64,000 nt of DNA from Micrococcales bacterium (GCA_002699445.1 PAAU01000020.1:1-64000), one strand, 5' to 3'. Positions 21,894 to 33,481 are shown, counted from the first letter of the stretch. Translations and numbers: made by a program. Notes: generated from the sequence alone by a model not told the origin.

Positions 21894-22676
21894 ATGGGTA
21901 GCTCGAATAAGGCGAGACAACGTGCAGCAGAGGCACGTGCTGCTGAGGAATCGGCTCAAAAGCGGCGACAGCGCATTATCAATTTCAGTATTGGTGGCGT
22001 GTTGGTTTTGGTTGTACTTGCCATTGTCGGCGGAGCCTTCCTCACGAGTCAGTCCAACCAGCAGGCCGATAAGCCAAACCCCGATGCTGCCATACCGGCG
22101 GGGACGATTCCGACCGGACAGGATTACGAATACGGAGTTCCCAAGAACGAGGCTTCTGGCAAACCGGTATTGGAGATCTGGGAGGACTTCCAGTGCCCTG
22201 CCTGTGCCCAATTCGAGGCAATTTTCGGCAGCACGGTTAGCGAGATAGCGGAGAAAGATTTGGCCAGAGTCATTTGGCGAAGTACCTCATTCCTCGACGC
22301 AAACTTCCCCGGTCAGAACTCGCAGCGCGCTGCGGCAGCCTGGGGTTGTGCCGTGGATGCCGGTAAGAAGACCGAATATCACGATCTCGTCTACGCGAAC
22401 CAGCCAGCGAACGAGGGGGACGGTTGGACGCAAGAGCAGTTGATCGGTTTCGGCGACCAAGCCGGTATCAAGGGTGATGACTTCACTACTTTTGAGCAAT
22501 GTGTAGTCGACAAGACGTACATGCAATGGGCCGCGAACGGCACAATCGCTATGGCCGAGGCTGGCGTTGGTGGCACTCCGGGTCTCTTCTTAGATGGAGA
22601 GGAACTGACCGACGAACAACGGTCTTCGCCAGACGCGTTGCTTCAAGCGGTCCAGGAGGCCGGCAAATCCGAGTAG
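21894..22676 (+). CDS. DsbA-family membrane-anchored thioredoxin-fold protein
   Basis: TM anchor, EDFQCPACAQFE active site. Confidence 0.9.
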   Translation: MGSSNKARQRAAEARAAEESAQKRRQRIINFSIGGVLVLVVLAIVGGAFLTSQSNQQADKPNPDAAIPAGTIPTGQDYEYGVPKNEASGKPVLEIWEDFQCPACAQFEAIFGSTVSEIAEKDLARVIWRSTSFLDANFPGQNSQRAAAAWGCAVDAGKKTEYHDLVYANQPANEGDGWTQEQLIGFGDQAGIKGDDFTTFEQCVVDKTYMQWAANGTIAMAEAGVGGTPGLFLDGEELTDEQRSSPDALLQAVQEAGKSE

Positions 22677-22692
22677 TCGGGAAGAAGGCCTC

Positions 22693-23634
22693 GTGACCCT
22701 ACCACTGAGTATCCCCAGTCCAGAGCAAGGTGTTTGGTATCTCGGTCCACTGCCGGTCCGTGCTTACGCGTTGCTCATCATTGTGGGGATCGTTGTAGCG
22801 ATCTGGCTGGGTGAAAAACGCTGGGTCGCTCGTGGTGGTCGCCCTGGCACCGTCATGGACGTGGCCATCTGGGCGGTGCCTTTCGGTATCGTCGGCGGCC
22901 GGATCTATCACGTGATTAGCGACAACCAGCTCTACTTCAGCGAGGGCGGTTCCGGATTCGCGGGTGCCATCCAGATTTGGCAGGGTGGGCTGGGAATCTG
23001 GGGTGCGGTGTTGTTTGGAGGCCTAGGGGCCTGGATCGGCTGTCGTCGAGCAGGAGTGCCTTTGCCGGCGTTTGGTGATGCCATCGCTCCCGGTATCGTG
23101 CTAGCCCAAGCCATTGGACGGCTAGGCAACTACTTCAACCAAGAGCTTTTTGGTGCCCCAACTGATGTGCCTTGGGGGCTCGAGATAGATCTTGCTAATC
23201 GTCCGCCCGGGTACGAAGGCTTCGAGACTTTCCATCCCACCTTTCTGTACGAAATGCTGTGGAATTTGGCGGTGTTCGCCATTCTGTTATGGGCGGATCG
23301 AAGGTTCCGGATGGGCCACGGCAGAGTATTCGCCCTATACGTGGCGCTCTACTGCCTTGGTCGGCTTTGGATCGAAATGCTGCGAATCGATACGGCGAAC
23401 TACATATTTGGACTGCGTCTGAACGTGTGGACGTCGGTCCTTGTCGGAGTAGGAGCTTTGGTTTGGCTCATCGTCAGCGCCCGACGGCGTCCGGGTAGAG
23501 AGGACCCAGCGATCTTGGATCCGGAATCGGACGTAGCCAGCAAAACCGCCCATGATGACGACAGCGAAAACGACGCGGAACCGAGCGCGGACGTGGAAGT
23601 GGATACCGGGGCGGAAGCCGAAGAGGATCGCTAG
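22693..23634 (+). CDS. lgt: Prolipoprotein diacylglyceryl transferase
   Basis: GGRIYHVISD, AIGRLGNYFNQELFGAPT signature; acidic C-terminal tail. Confidence 0.95.
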   Translation: MTLPLSIPSPEQGVWYLGPLPVRAYALLIIVGIVVAIWLGEKRWVARGGRPGTVMDVAIWAVPFGIVGGRIYHVISDNQLYFSEGGSGFAGAIQIWQGGLGIWGAVLFGGLGAWIGCRRAGVPLPAFGDAIAPGIVLAQAIGRLGNYFNQELFGAPTDVPWGLEIDLANRPPGYEGFETFHPTFLYEMLWNLAVFAILLWADRRFRMGHGRVFALYVALYCLGRLWIEMLRIDTANYIFGLRLNVWTSVLVGVGALVWLIVSARRRPGREDPAILDPESDVASKTAHDDDSENDAEPSADVEVDTGAEAEEDR

Positions 23635-23866
23635 GGCTGCGGCTGCGGACTACAAGGTTGCCTTCTCGGCAAGGAACTAACGACCACTGCGATCCACACC
23701 ACGGCAAGTACGTCTGGGGTTCCAGCGGTTCCCACAATCGCGGAAAACCAGGCCGGATCAGTTCCGTGGCCGGATCGAGGAGTGACATCCGATTCGGCTA
23801 ACGGTTCACTCGCGCTCAGACCGTAGTGAGTCCGGCGGTACGGAGATAGGCGGAAGGGGCCAGGGA

Positions 23867-23896
23867 TTGTGCGGATCCGGGTCCGCCAGTTATGCT
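23867..23896 (+). promoter_or_regulatory. Candidate gltB promoter: TTGTGC-N18-TATGCT
   Basis: Hexamers read directly; about 90 bp upstream of gltB ATG. Confidence 0.3.
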
Positions 23897-23901
23897 CCTA
23901 G

Positions 23902-23925
23902 TCACGGGCCAACGTCGTCCCGTGA
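23902..23925 (+). other. Perfect 7-bp hairpin in gltB 5' leader (TCACGGG-N10-CCCGTGA)
   Basis: Inverted repeat read directly, just downstream of the candidate -10. Confidence 0.5.
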
Positions 23926-23983
23926 GCCCTTATGCCCTTTCCGCCCAGCGGTCGGATATGTGCTGCCGACGACGGAGGTAACT

Positions 23984-26900
23984 ATGAATAAACAGCTGCC
24001 CGTAGCTCAAGGGTTGTACGACCCTGATTTTGAGCACGATGCATGTGGTTTGGCCTTCGTGGCAACCCTGACCGGTGAGCCTAGTCACGACATCGTCGTG
24101 AAGTCGTTGACCGCACTAAAGAATCTAGAGCATCGAGGCGCTTCCGGCTCAGAGCCAGATTCGGGCGACGGAGCCGGCATTCTCACTCAGATACCGGACG
24201 ACTTCTTTCGCAACGTCGTGGATTTTGATCTACCCCAGGCTGGTCACTATGCGGTTGGAATCTCATTCTTGCCACAAGGTGACGAACTAGCGGCTGAGGC
24301 CGCCCAGCGCATCGATGCAATAGCTGATGAAGAAGGCCTCCGAGTTCTCGGCTGGCGCGACGTTCCGATCGACGTCAGCACCTTAGGTCAGACCGCCAAG
24401 AGCGTTATGCCGCGGTTTCGGCAGTTATTTGTTGCACCGGCAGATGGTATGGCAACTGGAATGGATCTAGAACGACTGGCGTTTTGCCTACGACGTCGGG
24501 CTGAAGTGGAAACTGACGTCTATTTCCCATCATTGTCCTCCCGCACTATCGCGTATAAGGGAATGCTCACCACGGAACAACTAGAACTGTTTTTCCCAGA
24601 TCTTCTCGATGTGCGCTACGCCTCTGCCATCGGTTTGGTGCACTCCAGGTTCTCTACCAACACCTTCCCCTCGTGGCCGCTGGCTCACCCATACCGGCTT
24701 ATAGCTCATAACGGCGAAATCAATACCGTGATGGGCAACCGAAACTGGATGCGAGCGCGCGAAGCGATGCTCACCAGCAAACTCATTCCCGGTGATCTCA
24801 CTCGGTTGTTCCCCATTTGCTCGCCAGGTGGGAGTGACTCGGCCTCCTTTGACGAAGTCCTCGAATTGGTGCACCTTGGTGGTCGCTCCCTGCCGCATGC
24901 GGTCCTGATGATGATTCCTGAGGCGTGGGAAAACAACCCTGACATGGATCCGGCGCGACGGGCTTTCTACGAATTCCACTCGACGTTCATGGAGCCCTGG
25001 GACGGGCCCGCAAGCGTTTCATTCACCGACGGAACGCTCATTGGGGCAGTACTGGACCGAAATGGTCTACGCCCGGGACGTTTCTGGGTGACAGACGATG
25101 GTCTAGTCGTTCTTGCCTCAGAAGCGGGCGTCCTTGATATCGATCAGTCAACAATCGTACGCAAGGGAAGGCTTCAGCCGGGACGAATGTTCCTAGTCGA
25201 CACCGCCGCAGGTCGAATCCGTGAGGATGATGAGATCAAGGCGGAGCTTGCCGCAGCGCAGCCTTATGAAGAATGGCTCCGTCAAGGAATTATTCATCTC
25301 GATGATCTTCCTGACCGGGAACACGTTGTTCATTCGCGGGAATCAGTCCTCCGCCGACAACAGACCTTTGGCTACACCGAAGAGGAGTTGCGGATACTCC
25401 TGTCTCCAATGGCTCGCAACGGTGCCGAACCAATCGGATCAATGGGTACTGACACGCCGATAGCAGCCATCAGCGATAGATCTCGCATGCTATTCGACTA
25501 CTTCTCCCAGTTGTTTGCTCAAGTGACCAATCCGCCGCTAGATGCGATTCGTGAAGAGATCATCACCTCATTGGGCACCAGTATTGGTCCGGAAGGTAAC
25601 GTCCTGGAACCTGCGGCTTCGCACTGCCGTCAGGTGCGGTTGCCGTTCCCGGTCATTTCCAATGATGACCTGTCCAAGATTCTCCATATTGATGCTGACG
25701 GTGATCGTCCTGGTCTCGCGGCGGCGCGCGTTTCTGGCTTGTATCGGGTGGCCGGCGGCGGTGAAGCGCTGCAGCGTCGACTTGATGAAATTTGTCGTGA
25801 GGTTGATGCACTGATCCGTCAGGGCAACCGTTTTATCATTTTGTCGGATCGAGAGTCTGACGCTGAGCGTGCACCGATACCCTCCCTGCTCCTCACTGCG
25901 GCAGTTCACCATCATTTGGTGCGAGAAAAAAGCCGCACCATGGCGGGCATCATTGTGGAAGCAGGTGATGTTCGTGAGGTTCATCATGTGGCGCTGCTTA
26001 TTGGGTATGGTGCTGCTGCGGTGAACCCATATCTAGCTATGGAGACGGCCGAAAATTTGGCACGTCGCGGGATGCTTGGCGATACACCGCCGGACACTGC
26101 GGTACGCAACCTCATCAAGGCCCTGGGCAAGGGCGTCCTGAAAGTTATGTCCAAAATGGGCGTCTCCACCGTGACGTCTTACTGTGGTGCTCAAATCTTT
26201 GAAGCCATTGGGCTCTCTCAGGAACTAGTAGATCGATATTTCACAGGTACCACCTCCAAACTGGGTGGCATCGGGCTGGACGTTATTGCTGAAGAAGTCG
26301 CGCAGCGTCATCGAGTGTCCTACCCGCCAAGTGGAATTTCTCCGGCTCATCGTCGGTTGGCAGTGGGTGGCGAATACCAGTGGCGTCGCGAAGGCGAGCC
26401 ACACCTCTTTGATCCCGAGACGGTATTCCGGTTGCAGCACTCCACCAAGGAAAATCGGGCGGACATCTTTCGGGAATACACCGACGCGGTAGACGATCAG
26501 TCGGAGCGACTCATGACGCTCCGCGGTCTCTTCGATTTGAAGGTAGGCGAACGTCAACCGATTTCGCTGGATGAAGTAGAGCCAGCCAGCGAAATCGTGA
26601 AGCGCTTTTCCACGGGTGCGATGTCCTATGGTTCGATCTCCGCAGAAGCTCATGAAACCCTGGCTATCGCAATGAACCGTCTTGGAGCCAAGTCCAATAC
26701 TGGCGAAGGTGGTGAGGATCCAGAAAGATTCCAGCCTATGCCCAATGGCGATTCCAAGCGTTCGGCGATCAAGCAGGTAGCTTCGGGTCGTTTCGGCGTC
26801 ACCAGCGAGTACCTCGTTAATGCGGATGACATCCAAATTAAGATGGCCCAGGGCGCGAAGCCCGGTGAGGGTGGTCAACTGCCGGGGCACAAGGTGTACC

Positions 26901-28507
26901 CGTGGGTTGCCAAGACTCGGCATTCGACCCCAGGCGTGGGTTTGATATCGCCGCCACCGCACCATGACATCTACTCGATTGAAGATCTGGCCCAGTTAAT
27001 TCACGATCTCAAGAACGCTAATGACCGGGCCCGGATTCACGTGAAGCTCGTGTCTGAAGTTGGCGTTGGAACTGTCGCTGCCGGTGTGAGTAAAGCTCAC
27101 GCGGATGTCATTTTGATTTCTGGCCACGACGGCGGTACTGGTGCGTCTCCGCTGACTTCACTAAAGCACGCGGGCGCGCCTTGGGAGCTGGGCCTCGCGG
27201 AGACCCAGCAAACCTTATTGCTCAATGGCTTGCGCGATCGAGTAGTGGTCCAAACCGACGGACAGATGAAGACTGGTCGAGACGTCGTGATCGCGGCACT
27301 GCTCGGTGCTGAAGAGTATGGCTTCTCGTCGGCGCCGCTGGTAGTCATGGGTTGCATCATGATGCGGGTGTGTCATCTAGATACCTGCCCTGTGGGCGTA
27401 GCGACTCAAAACCCTGAGCTGCGGGAAAGATTCACTGGTCAAGCTGACCATGTGGTGAACTTCTTCCTCTTCATCGCGGAGCAGGTCCGGGAATATCTGG
27501 CCGCTTTAGGCTTTCGTTCGCTCGATGAGGTGATTGGCCACACGGAGATGCTGGATACCAAGACTGCAGTGAGCCACTGGAAGGCTCACGGGATGGATTT
27601 GTCGCCCATCTTGCATGTCCCTGAGGTAGATCACCCTCGGCATCAGCAGGTGGCGCAGGACCATGGCCTAGAGCACGCATTGGACAACCAGCTCATCGAA
27701 ATCTGCCATGATGCCATCAAGAATGGCGAACCAGTTCGGGCGCAGGTCCAGATTCGAAACGTCAACCGAACCGTGGGAACCATGCTCGGGTCCAGGGTCA
27801 CTCGAGCCAACGGCGGTGAAGGCTTGCCCGACGAGACGATCGACCTGACCTTGATTGGTTCGGCAGGTCAGTCCTTCGGCGCATTTGTTCCCAGCGGGAT
27901 CACTCTGAGACTTGAAGGTGACGCAAACGACTACCTAGGCAAGGGATTGTCCGGTGGTCGACTAGTGGTCCGACCGAATCGAAGTGCTGTGTTCGCTGCT
28001 GAAGATCACATAATTGCAGGCAACGTGATCGGTTACGGTGCCACCGACGGTGAGATTTACCTGCGAGGTCGTGTGGGTGAACGATTCTGTGTTCGTAACT
28101 CGGGCGCAGTGGCAGTCGTTGAAGGTATTGGCGATCACGGGTGCGAATACATGACTGGTGGCCGAGCAGTAGTCCTGGGAGCCACCGGCCGAAATTTCGC
28201 AGCTGGCATGTCCGGTGGAACCGCGTACTTGCTGGACCCGGATCCGATGCGGATCAATACCGAAATGGTTCAGTTGGAGCCGCTAGATGAAGAAGATCGA
28301 GAATTCCTATTGTATGCAATCCGGCGTCACTTCGAGGAGACAGAATCGGTAGTAGCGGAGCAACTCTTGGCAGATCCGGAAGCGTCGTTAGCGCGCTTCG
28401 GCAAAGTCATGCCGATCGACTATAAGCGCGTGCTCCAAGCTCGTGCTCGTGCAGAACTAGAGGGCCGCGATCCAATCGCGGCAGTGATGGAGGCAACCCA
28501 TGGCTGA
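23984..28507 (+). CDS. gltB: Glutamate synthase large subunit
   Basis: Amidotransferase Cys in [20 protein letters not shown] domains; ATG 23984 ([14 protein letters not shown]). Confidence 0.97.
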   Translation: MNKQLPVAQGLYDPDFEHDACGLAFVATLTGEPSHDIVVKSLTALKNLEHRGASGSEPDSGDGAGILTQIPDDFFRNVVDFDLPQAGHYAVGISFLPQGDELAAEAAQRIDAIADEEGLRVLGWRDVPIDVSTLGQTAKSVMPRFRQLFVAPADGMATGMDLERLAFCLRRRAEVETDVYFPSLSSRTIAYKGMLTTEQLELFFPDLLDVRYASAIGLVHSRFSTNTFPSWPLAHPYRLIAHNGEINTVMGNRNWMRAREAMLTSKLIPGDLTRLFPICSPGGSDSASFDEVLELVHLGGRSLPHAVLMMIPEAWENNPDMDPARRAFYEFHSTFMEPWDGPASVSFTDGTLIGAVLDRNGLRPGRFWVTDDGLVVLASEAGVLDIDQSTIVRKGRLQPGRMFLVDTAAGRIREDDEIKAELAAAQPYEEWLRQGIIHLDDLPDREHVVHSRESVLRRQQTFGYTEEELRILLSPMARNGAEPIGSMGTDTPIAAISDRSRMLFDYFSQLFAQVTNPPLDAIREEIITSLGTSIGPEGNVLEPAASHCRQVRLPFPVISNDDLSKILHIDADGDRPGLAAARVSGLYRVAGGGEALQRRLDEICREVDALIRQGNRFIILSDRESDAERAPIPSLLLTAAVHHHLVREKSRTMAGIIVEAGDVREVHHVALLIGYGAAAVNPYLAMETAENLARRGMLGDTPPDTAVRNLIKALGKGVLKVMSKMGVSTVTSYCGAQIFEAIGLSQELVDRYFTGTTSKLGGIGLDVIAEEVAQRHRVSYPPSGISPAHRRLAVGGEYQWRREGEPHLFDPETVFRLQHSTKENRADIFREYTDAVDDQSERLMTLRGLFDLKVGERQPISLDEVEPASEIVKRFSTGAMSYGSISAEAHETLAIAMNRLGAKSNTGEGGEDPERFQPMPNGDSKRSAIKQVASGRFGVTSEYLVNADDIQIKMAQGAKPGEGGQLPGHKVYPWVAKTRHSTPGVGLISPPPHHDIYSIEDLAQLIHDLKNANDRARIHVKLVSEVGVGTVAAGVSKAHADVILISGHDGGTGASPLTSLKHAGAPWELGLAETQQTLLLNGLRDRVVVQTDGQMKTGRDVVIAALLGAEEYGFSSAPLVVMGCIMMRVCHLDTCPVGVATQNPELRERFTGQADHVVNFFLFIAEQVREYLAALGFRSLDEVIGHTEMLDTKTAVSHWKAHGMDLSPILHVPEVDHPRHQQVAQDHGLEHALDNQLIEICHDAIKNGEPVRAQVQIRNVNRTVGTMLGSRVTRANGGEGLPDETIDLTLIGSAGQSFGAFVPSGITLRLEGDANDYLGKGLSGGRLVVRPNRSAVFAAEDHIIAGNVIGYGATDGEIYLRGRVGERFCVRNSGAVAVVEGIGDHGCEYMTGGRAVVLGATGRNFAAGMSGGTAYLLDPDPMRINTEMVQLEPLDEEDREFLLYAIRRHFEETESVVAEQLLADPEASLARFGKVMPIDYKRVLQARARAELEGRDPIAAVMEATHG

Positions 28508-29954
28508 TCCCCGAGGATTCATGAAGAGCGGCAGGGAACTGCCGAAACGACGACCAGTCGATGTGCGTATCCGCGATTGGCAAGAGGTCTATGAAGAGAT
28601 GTCCAGCGAGGGCGTTCGAGAACAAGCCGGCCGCTGTATGGACTGCGGGATTCCCTTTTGTCACAACGGTTGCCCGCTCGGAAATCTCATCCCCGAGTGG
28701 AATGATCTGGTCTGGCGTGACGACTGGCGAGTTGCCAGTGAACGTCTCCATGCAACTAATAACTTTCCGGAATTCACCGGACGCCTATGTCCGGCTCCCT
28801 GCGAGACGGCTTGTGTTCTAGGGATCAATCAGCCAGCGGTCACTATCAAACAGGTTGAGGTTTCGATTGTGGACCGAGCCTGGGATGAAGGTTGGATACG
28901 TCCGCAGATTCCGGATCGGCAGTCGGGAAAGACCGTAGCGGTCGTTGGCTCCGGCCCGGCGGGGCTCGCCGCGGCGCAACAGTTGGCGCGAGCTGGCCAT
29001 ACCGTGGCGGTGTATGAAAGATCGGACCGCATCGGTGGGCTGTTGCGGTACGGCATCCCGGAATTCAAGATGGAAAAGGTTCAGTTGGATCGACGACTGG
29101 AGCAGATGACGGCTGAAGGCGTTCGATTTCGCACTGGTATCGAGGTAGGTACTGACGTTACCGGTGAAGAGCTTCGGCGACGCTATGACGCGGTCGTATT
29201 GGCGAATGGAGCCACACTCGGCCGGGAGCTCCCCGTCCCGGGCAGAGAGTTGGACGGTGTTCATCAAGCGATGGAATTCCTGCCGCTCGCGAACCGAGTA
29301 GTTGCTGGTGACATAGATGACTCACCTATCGATGTCGAAGATGCTCACGTTGTGATCATCGGCGGCGGTGATACGGGAGCAGATTGCTTGGGGACTTCTC
29401 ACCGACAGGGTGCCGCCTCGGTGACCCAGCTGGAGATCATGCCGCACCCACCCGAGCATCGTCCGGATTCACAGCCGTGGCCGACGTATCCGATGACTTA
29501 TCGTGTATCCACCGCGCATGAAGAGGGTGGCGACCGTGTGTACGCGGTGTCCACCCAAGAATTCGTTCCTGGCGAGGACGGTCGAGTGGCTGCGCTTCGC
29601 TTGGTAGAAGTTGAATCAGTCGATGGCAAGTTCCAGTCAGTCGCAGGTAGCGAACGAGAGATACCCGCAGACTACGTATTTCTGGCTATGGGCTTCACTG
29701 GTGTCGAGCCGGGTGGCTGGGTAACTCAGTTTGGTGTGGGACTTGATGAACGAGGCAACATAGAGCGCGAGGATGACTACAGCACCTTGGCGGATGGAGT
29801 TTTTGTTGCTGGTGACTCAGGTCGCGGCCAATCGCTCATTGTTTGGGCCATTGCGGAAGGTCGGGCAGCGGCGGCGTCGGTAGACGCGTATCTCAGTGGA
29901 AGCACCAATCTTCCGCGGCCAATACCTGCTTCGGCTCGCTCCCTCACTGTGTAA
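28500..29954 (+). CDS. gltD: Glutamate synthase small subunit
   Basis: [17 protein letters not shown] Fe-S cysteines; [20 protein letters not shown]. Confidence 0.96.
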   Translation: MADPRGFMKSGRELPKRRPVDVRIRDWQEVYEEMSSEGVREQAGRCMDCGIPFCHNGCPLGNLIPEWNDLVWRDDWRVASERLHATNNFPEFTGRLCPAPCETACVLGINQPAVTIKQVEVSIVDRAWDEGWIRPQIPDRQSGKTVAVVGSGPAGLAAAQQLARAGHTVAVYERSDRIGGLLRYGIPEFKMEKVQLDRRLEQMTAEGVRFRTGIEVGTDVTGEELRRRYDAVVLANGATLGRELPVPGRELDGVHQAMEFLPLANRVVAGDIDDSPIDVEDAHVVIIGGGDTGADCLGTSHRQGAASVTQLEIMPHPPEHRPDSQPWPTYPMTYRVSTAHEEGGDRVYAVSTQEFVPGEDGRVAALRLVEVESVDGKFQSVAGSEREIPADYVFLAMGFTGVEPGGWVTQFGVGLDERGNIEREDDYSTLADGVFVAGDSGRGQSLIVWAIAEGRAAAASVDAYLSGSTNLPRPIPASARSLTV

Positions 29955-30066
29955 CCAGGCGCAACTCGAGAGGCAGCCGGGCAAGTCCAAGTCGCAAAGT
30001 CGCAATGTTGAGCTTCGCTGACTGCAATACTCACAGCTGACCGTACCGAGTTTGGGGTCAGTGGCT

Positions 30067-31215
30067 ATGTCTGAGCAGGAGCACACCGAGCGGCAGCCAC
30101 TTCGTGTGCCAGAAACTTTGCAATCGATCGCTGGTATCACCTGGCGCCTTCTCATTATTGGGATCGCCTTCTACCTCTTAGTGATGGCGTTAAATCTGAT
30201 TTTTCCCGTAGCTATTGCGTTCTTCCTTGCCATGTTCACCACGGCTTTGGCTGATCCGATCGCCAGGATTTTTATGCGGGTCTTGCCGAAGTGGTTGTCG
30301 GTGGTCCTCGCATTACTATTGATCTTCTTGGCATCAGTATTCTTGATCGGGCGAGTGATCGGGTCGATTGTTGAGCAGGGACCGGCGTTGGCCGAGGCGA
30401 TCAGCGCGGGTATTACTGAAATTGAAAATTGGCTGCAGCAGGGTCCGTTAAGCCTCAGTTCAGATCAGGTGGGACAGGTCGAGCAAAAGGCTCAAGAAAT
30501 GCTTGCTAGTTTCGGGCAATCCGCGGTCGAACTGGTAGTTAATGAGTTGGGAACGCTGGGGACTCTCATTGTCGCCGGCTCTGTTTACATCTTCGGAACT
30601 ATTTTCTTCATGACAACGGGCCGTGAGATTTGGAAGTGGGCAGTCGATTGGGCGCCGGATCGCACCCGAGCGGCCGTGGACGTATGTGGACAACTGGCCT
30701 GGAACAACATCGCTGGTTATACCCGAGGTGTCGTTCTAGTGGCGATTGCCGACGCCACCTTGGTCCTGATTGGATTGCTGATCTTGGGGGTACCGCTGGC
30801 ACCGGTTTTGGCTGCCGTTGTCTTTGTCGGCGCCTTCATTCCTGTGATTGGTGCGCCTATCGCGACGCTCCTCGCTGCGCTCGTTGCCCTTGCGACAATG
30901 GGCCCCACGACAGCTCTCTTAGTCGTCGTTCTTACCGTGATCGTGGGTTCGTTCGATGGTGACGTTTTGCAACCCCTGGTTATGGGCCGCACCGTACAAC
31001 TCCATCCATTGGCCATCGTGTCGATTATCGCCGTTGGTGCCATCACTTTGGGAATTGTGGGAGCGCTTATCGCTATCCCGGTTGCTTCGTCGATCTATGC
31101 GGTGCTGAAATATCTGACAGGTCGGGACCCCAATCATCCGTTCCCACCTGATCAGACCGCTGATGATTCAACGGTGGATAAGGTGGGTCAGCCCGAGCCG
31201 GCGAAAGGTTCTTAG
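30067..31215 (+). CDS. AI-2E family transporter (PerM/UPF0118-like)
   Basis: Multi-TM; VLGVPLAPVLAAVVFVGAFIPVIGAPIAT...GDVLQPLVMGRTVQLHPLAI. Confidence 0.88.
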   Translation: MSEQEHTERQPLRVPETLQSIAGITWRLLIIGIAFYLLVMALNLIFPVAIAFFLAMFTTALADPIARIFMRVLPKWLSVVLALLLIFLASVFLIGRVIGSIVEQGPALAEAISAGITEIENWLQQGPLSLSSDQVGQVEQKAQEMLASFGQSAVELVVNELGTLGTLIVAGSVYIFGTIFFMTTGREIWKWAVDWAPDRTRAAVDVCGQLAWNNIAGYTRGVVLVAIADATLVLIGLLILGVPLAPVLAAVVFVGAFIPVIGAPIATLLAALVALATMGPTTALLVVVLTVIVGSFDGDVLQPLVMGRTVQLHPLAIVSIIAVGAITLGIVGALIAIPVASSIYAVLKYLTGRDPNHPFPPDQTADDSTVDKVGQPEPAKGS

Positions 31216-31217
31216 AC

Positions 31218-32615
31218 ATGTCCGGTACTTCATCTTCTGACAAGGACAGAGAGTCCGGCAAAGATATTCGCAAGCGGTTGCCACGAAAACACTTGGGATC
31301 GTTTGATATCGGTAAACGTGACGTAGCATCCCTCTTTCTCGCAGCGCATCAGAACCAAGATCCGGAGTTGGTCGCGCTAAGTGCTGCTTCGATGGCCACG
31401 TCTCCCTATGTCTTTTTCCAGGGTTCCGCCAAGCAAATGGCTAATGATTTAGCCCAACAGTCAGACACTGGACTCCGTTGCCAACTGATCGGAAACGCTG
31501 ATCCAAGAAACTTTGGTGGTTACGGATTACCCGGAAGAGAGATAGTTTTTGATGCAGTCGATTTCTGCGAGACGCATGAGGGTCCCTTCGAATGGGACGT
31601 AAAGCGACTGGTTACTGGCGCTCTATTGATGGGAATGGATCGAGGAGCTTCCGACCGTCAAGCAAGAAAGCTAGCAAGCATCGCGGCCAACAGTTATCTA
31701 GATGCGATCCGAGGATTCGATCGGGAGTCAATGCTGACGGTCTGGTACTCGCAACTCGATGATGATGACTCGGTTGCGGTATGGGCCGAATCTGGAGGTG
31801 CTCGGACGGTCGCGGAGGTAATGAGGAGCGCTAAGCGCGCGCGTCGTCGAACGAACCAACACGCAGCTCAAGAAATGACGAAGAAATCGGGAAGCAAGCG
31901 GCGGTTCCGGCGAAAACTGCCGCTACTTGAGCCGATTAGTGATCTTTTATCTGAGGCTGATGCCGCCAGATTGCGACAGGCTGTTGACCGCGGCTGGCAG
32001 GCGCACCTCGCATCTTTAGGGAGAAATCGCCAATACTTGCTGAGTCGGTATCAATTGGTGGACCTGGCTCGCCTCGTGGTGGGGGTCTCCGGATCATCGG
32101 TGAGACGTTATGCGGCGCTTCTCGTCGAGGAAGGCGATGTGAATGAACCGGTCGTCCTAGAGCTAGCGGAAGTGGGTTCTTCCGGTCTCCAACACCATGT
32201 GCCGACGGTTAGCTATGACAGCGATGCCCAACGACTGATCACTGGGCAACGGATGATTCAGGCGACACCGGATCCGTTCCTGAGCTGGCTGGATTTTGCA
32301 GATCACGACGGTACTGAGCGCACTTGGCAGATTCGTCAGCTTCGGGACTGGAAGCGGTCGCTAGATTTTGCCAACACTGGTGAGCGTGGCCAGACCGTAT
32401 TTATGAAAATGTGTGGTTGGGCGCTTGCCAGAGCTCATGCCCGCTCAGGCGAGCGTCACGCAATCGCCGGATATGTCGGTCGAAACTCGACCACGGCGAA
32501 CGCGTTAGTCGCTTTCGCGGACGCCTATGCAGCCCAGATTGTCGACGATCATCGGACCTTCTGCGCCGCAATCGCAAAGGGGCAGATAGCTGTGCCTCAT
32601 GCTGATAACGAGTAA
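31218..32615 (+). CDS. DUF2252-family protein with altered core motifs
   Basis: SPYVFFQGSAKQMANDLA, GPFEWDVKRL, RQLRDWKRS, CGWALARAHARSGE, GYVG match recalled DUF2252 features; GNADPRNFGG and AVDFCET diverge from GDxHxxNFG and NDFDE. Confidence 0.85.
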   Translation: MSGTSSSDKDRESGKDIRKRLPRKHLGSFDIGKRDVASLFLAAHQNQDPELVALSAASMATSPYVFFQGSAKQMANDLAQQSDTGLRCQLIGNADPRNFGGYGLPGREIVFDAVDFCETHEGPFEWDVKRLVTGALLMGMDRGASDRQARKLASIAANSYLDAIRGFDRESMLTVWYSQLDDDDSVAVWAESGGARTVAEVMRSAKRARRRTNQHAAQEMTKKSGSKRRFRRKLPLLEPISDLLSEADAARLRQAVDRGWQAHLASLGRNRQYLLSRYQLVDLARLVVGVSGSSVRRYAALLVEEGDVNEPVVLELAEVGSSGLQHHVPTVSYDSDAQRLITGQRMIQATPDPFLSWLDFADHDGTERTWQIRQLRDWKRSLDFANTGERGQTVFMKMCGWALARAHARSGERHAIAGYVGRNSTTANALVAFADAYAAQIVDDHRTFCAAIAKGQIAVPHADNE

Positions 32616-32686
32616 CGCCCAGGCAACGCACAATGAGTCGTCGACTAGTAGGCTAATCCAGACCAACATGAGTACCAGGAGGACTA

Positions 32687-33121
32687 GTGACCGAGACGGA
32701 TATGGAACTGGGGCCCATCGATTATTTGGTGGTGGAATATTCTCCTGCCGGTCCCAGCGGTGAGGCGCTGCCTCATTTGATCGAGATGGTCGATCGAGGA
32801 ATCATCCGGATCCTGGACGTAGCCCTCATCGTCAAAGCCGATGACGGCAGCCATCAGCGCATTGATTTGGCTGACGTCATGCCTATGGGCATCGTGGAGT
32901 TAGGGCTTCTAGACGGAGCCGCCACCGGGATGCTGGATGCGGACGATATTGCGGAGGCAGCTGCGGTAATCGAAGCCGGTCGCGTAGGTGCAGTTCTGGT
33001 ATACGAGAACTCGTGGGCCGCGCCCTTCGCCACTGCGCTTCGTCGGGCTGGCGGACAGGTTGTCGCGGGTGGACGTATCCCGGTGCAGGAAATTCTTGAA
33101 GCGTTAGAAGAAATCGACTAG
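32687..33121 (+). CDS. DUF6325 family protein
   Basis: MELGPIDYLVVEYSP...LPHLIEMVDRGIIRILDVALIVKADDG; followed by SHOCT protein. Confidence 0.75.
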   Translation: MTETDMELGPIDYLVVEYSPAGPSGEALPHLIEMVDRGIIRILDVALIVKADDGSHQRIDLADVMPMGIVELGLLDGAATGMLDADDIAEAAAVIEAGRVGAVLVYENSWAAPFATALRRAGGQVVAGGRIPVQEILEALEEID

Positions 33122-33131
33122 GAGTAGAGAT

Positions 33132-33419
33132 ATGCCAAGGTTAATTAGAGCTGCCACTCGAACCGCAGTCGTTGCAGGCACAGCCACGGCGGTTTCTGGG
33201 CGAGTAGCCAGGCGCCAAAACGATAAATGGTCACAACAACAGGCCGAGCAGCAGGCACAGCAAGCTGCCCCGGCACCGCAGGCTGCCCCGCCAGCCCCGG
33301 CACCAAGCAGTGCGGATGACCAGATTGCGCAGTTGAAGCGTCTCGAGGAACTAAAGACAGCTGGAGTTATCAGCGAGGCTGAATACGAGTCGCAGCGCAA
33401 GAAGGTCTTAGGATTCTGA
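33132..33419 (+). CDS. SHOCT domain-containing protein
   Basis: C-terminal DQIAQLKRLEELKTAGVISEAEYESQRKKVLGF. Confidence 0.85.
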   Translation: MPRLIRAATRTAVVAGTATAVSGRVARRQNDKWSQQQAEQQAQQAAPAPQAAPPAPAPSSADDQIAQLKRLEELKTAGVISEAEYESQRKKVLGF

Positions 33420-33481
33420 TCCATCGCAGACCGTAACAGTGGCTAGGGCGTAACTACACTGCGCTGGCCGAAGGCTCCCGC

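Noticed and set aside
23657-23674. TTGCC-TTCTC-GGCAA hairpin after lgt as a terminator
   Set aside because: No U-tract on either strand; stem is only 5 bp.
26225-26965. 246-aa minus-strand ORF opposite gltB
   Set aside because: Antisense to conserved gltB coding sequence; composition looks like frame shadow.
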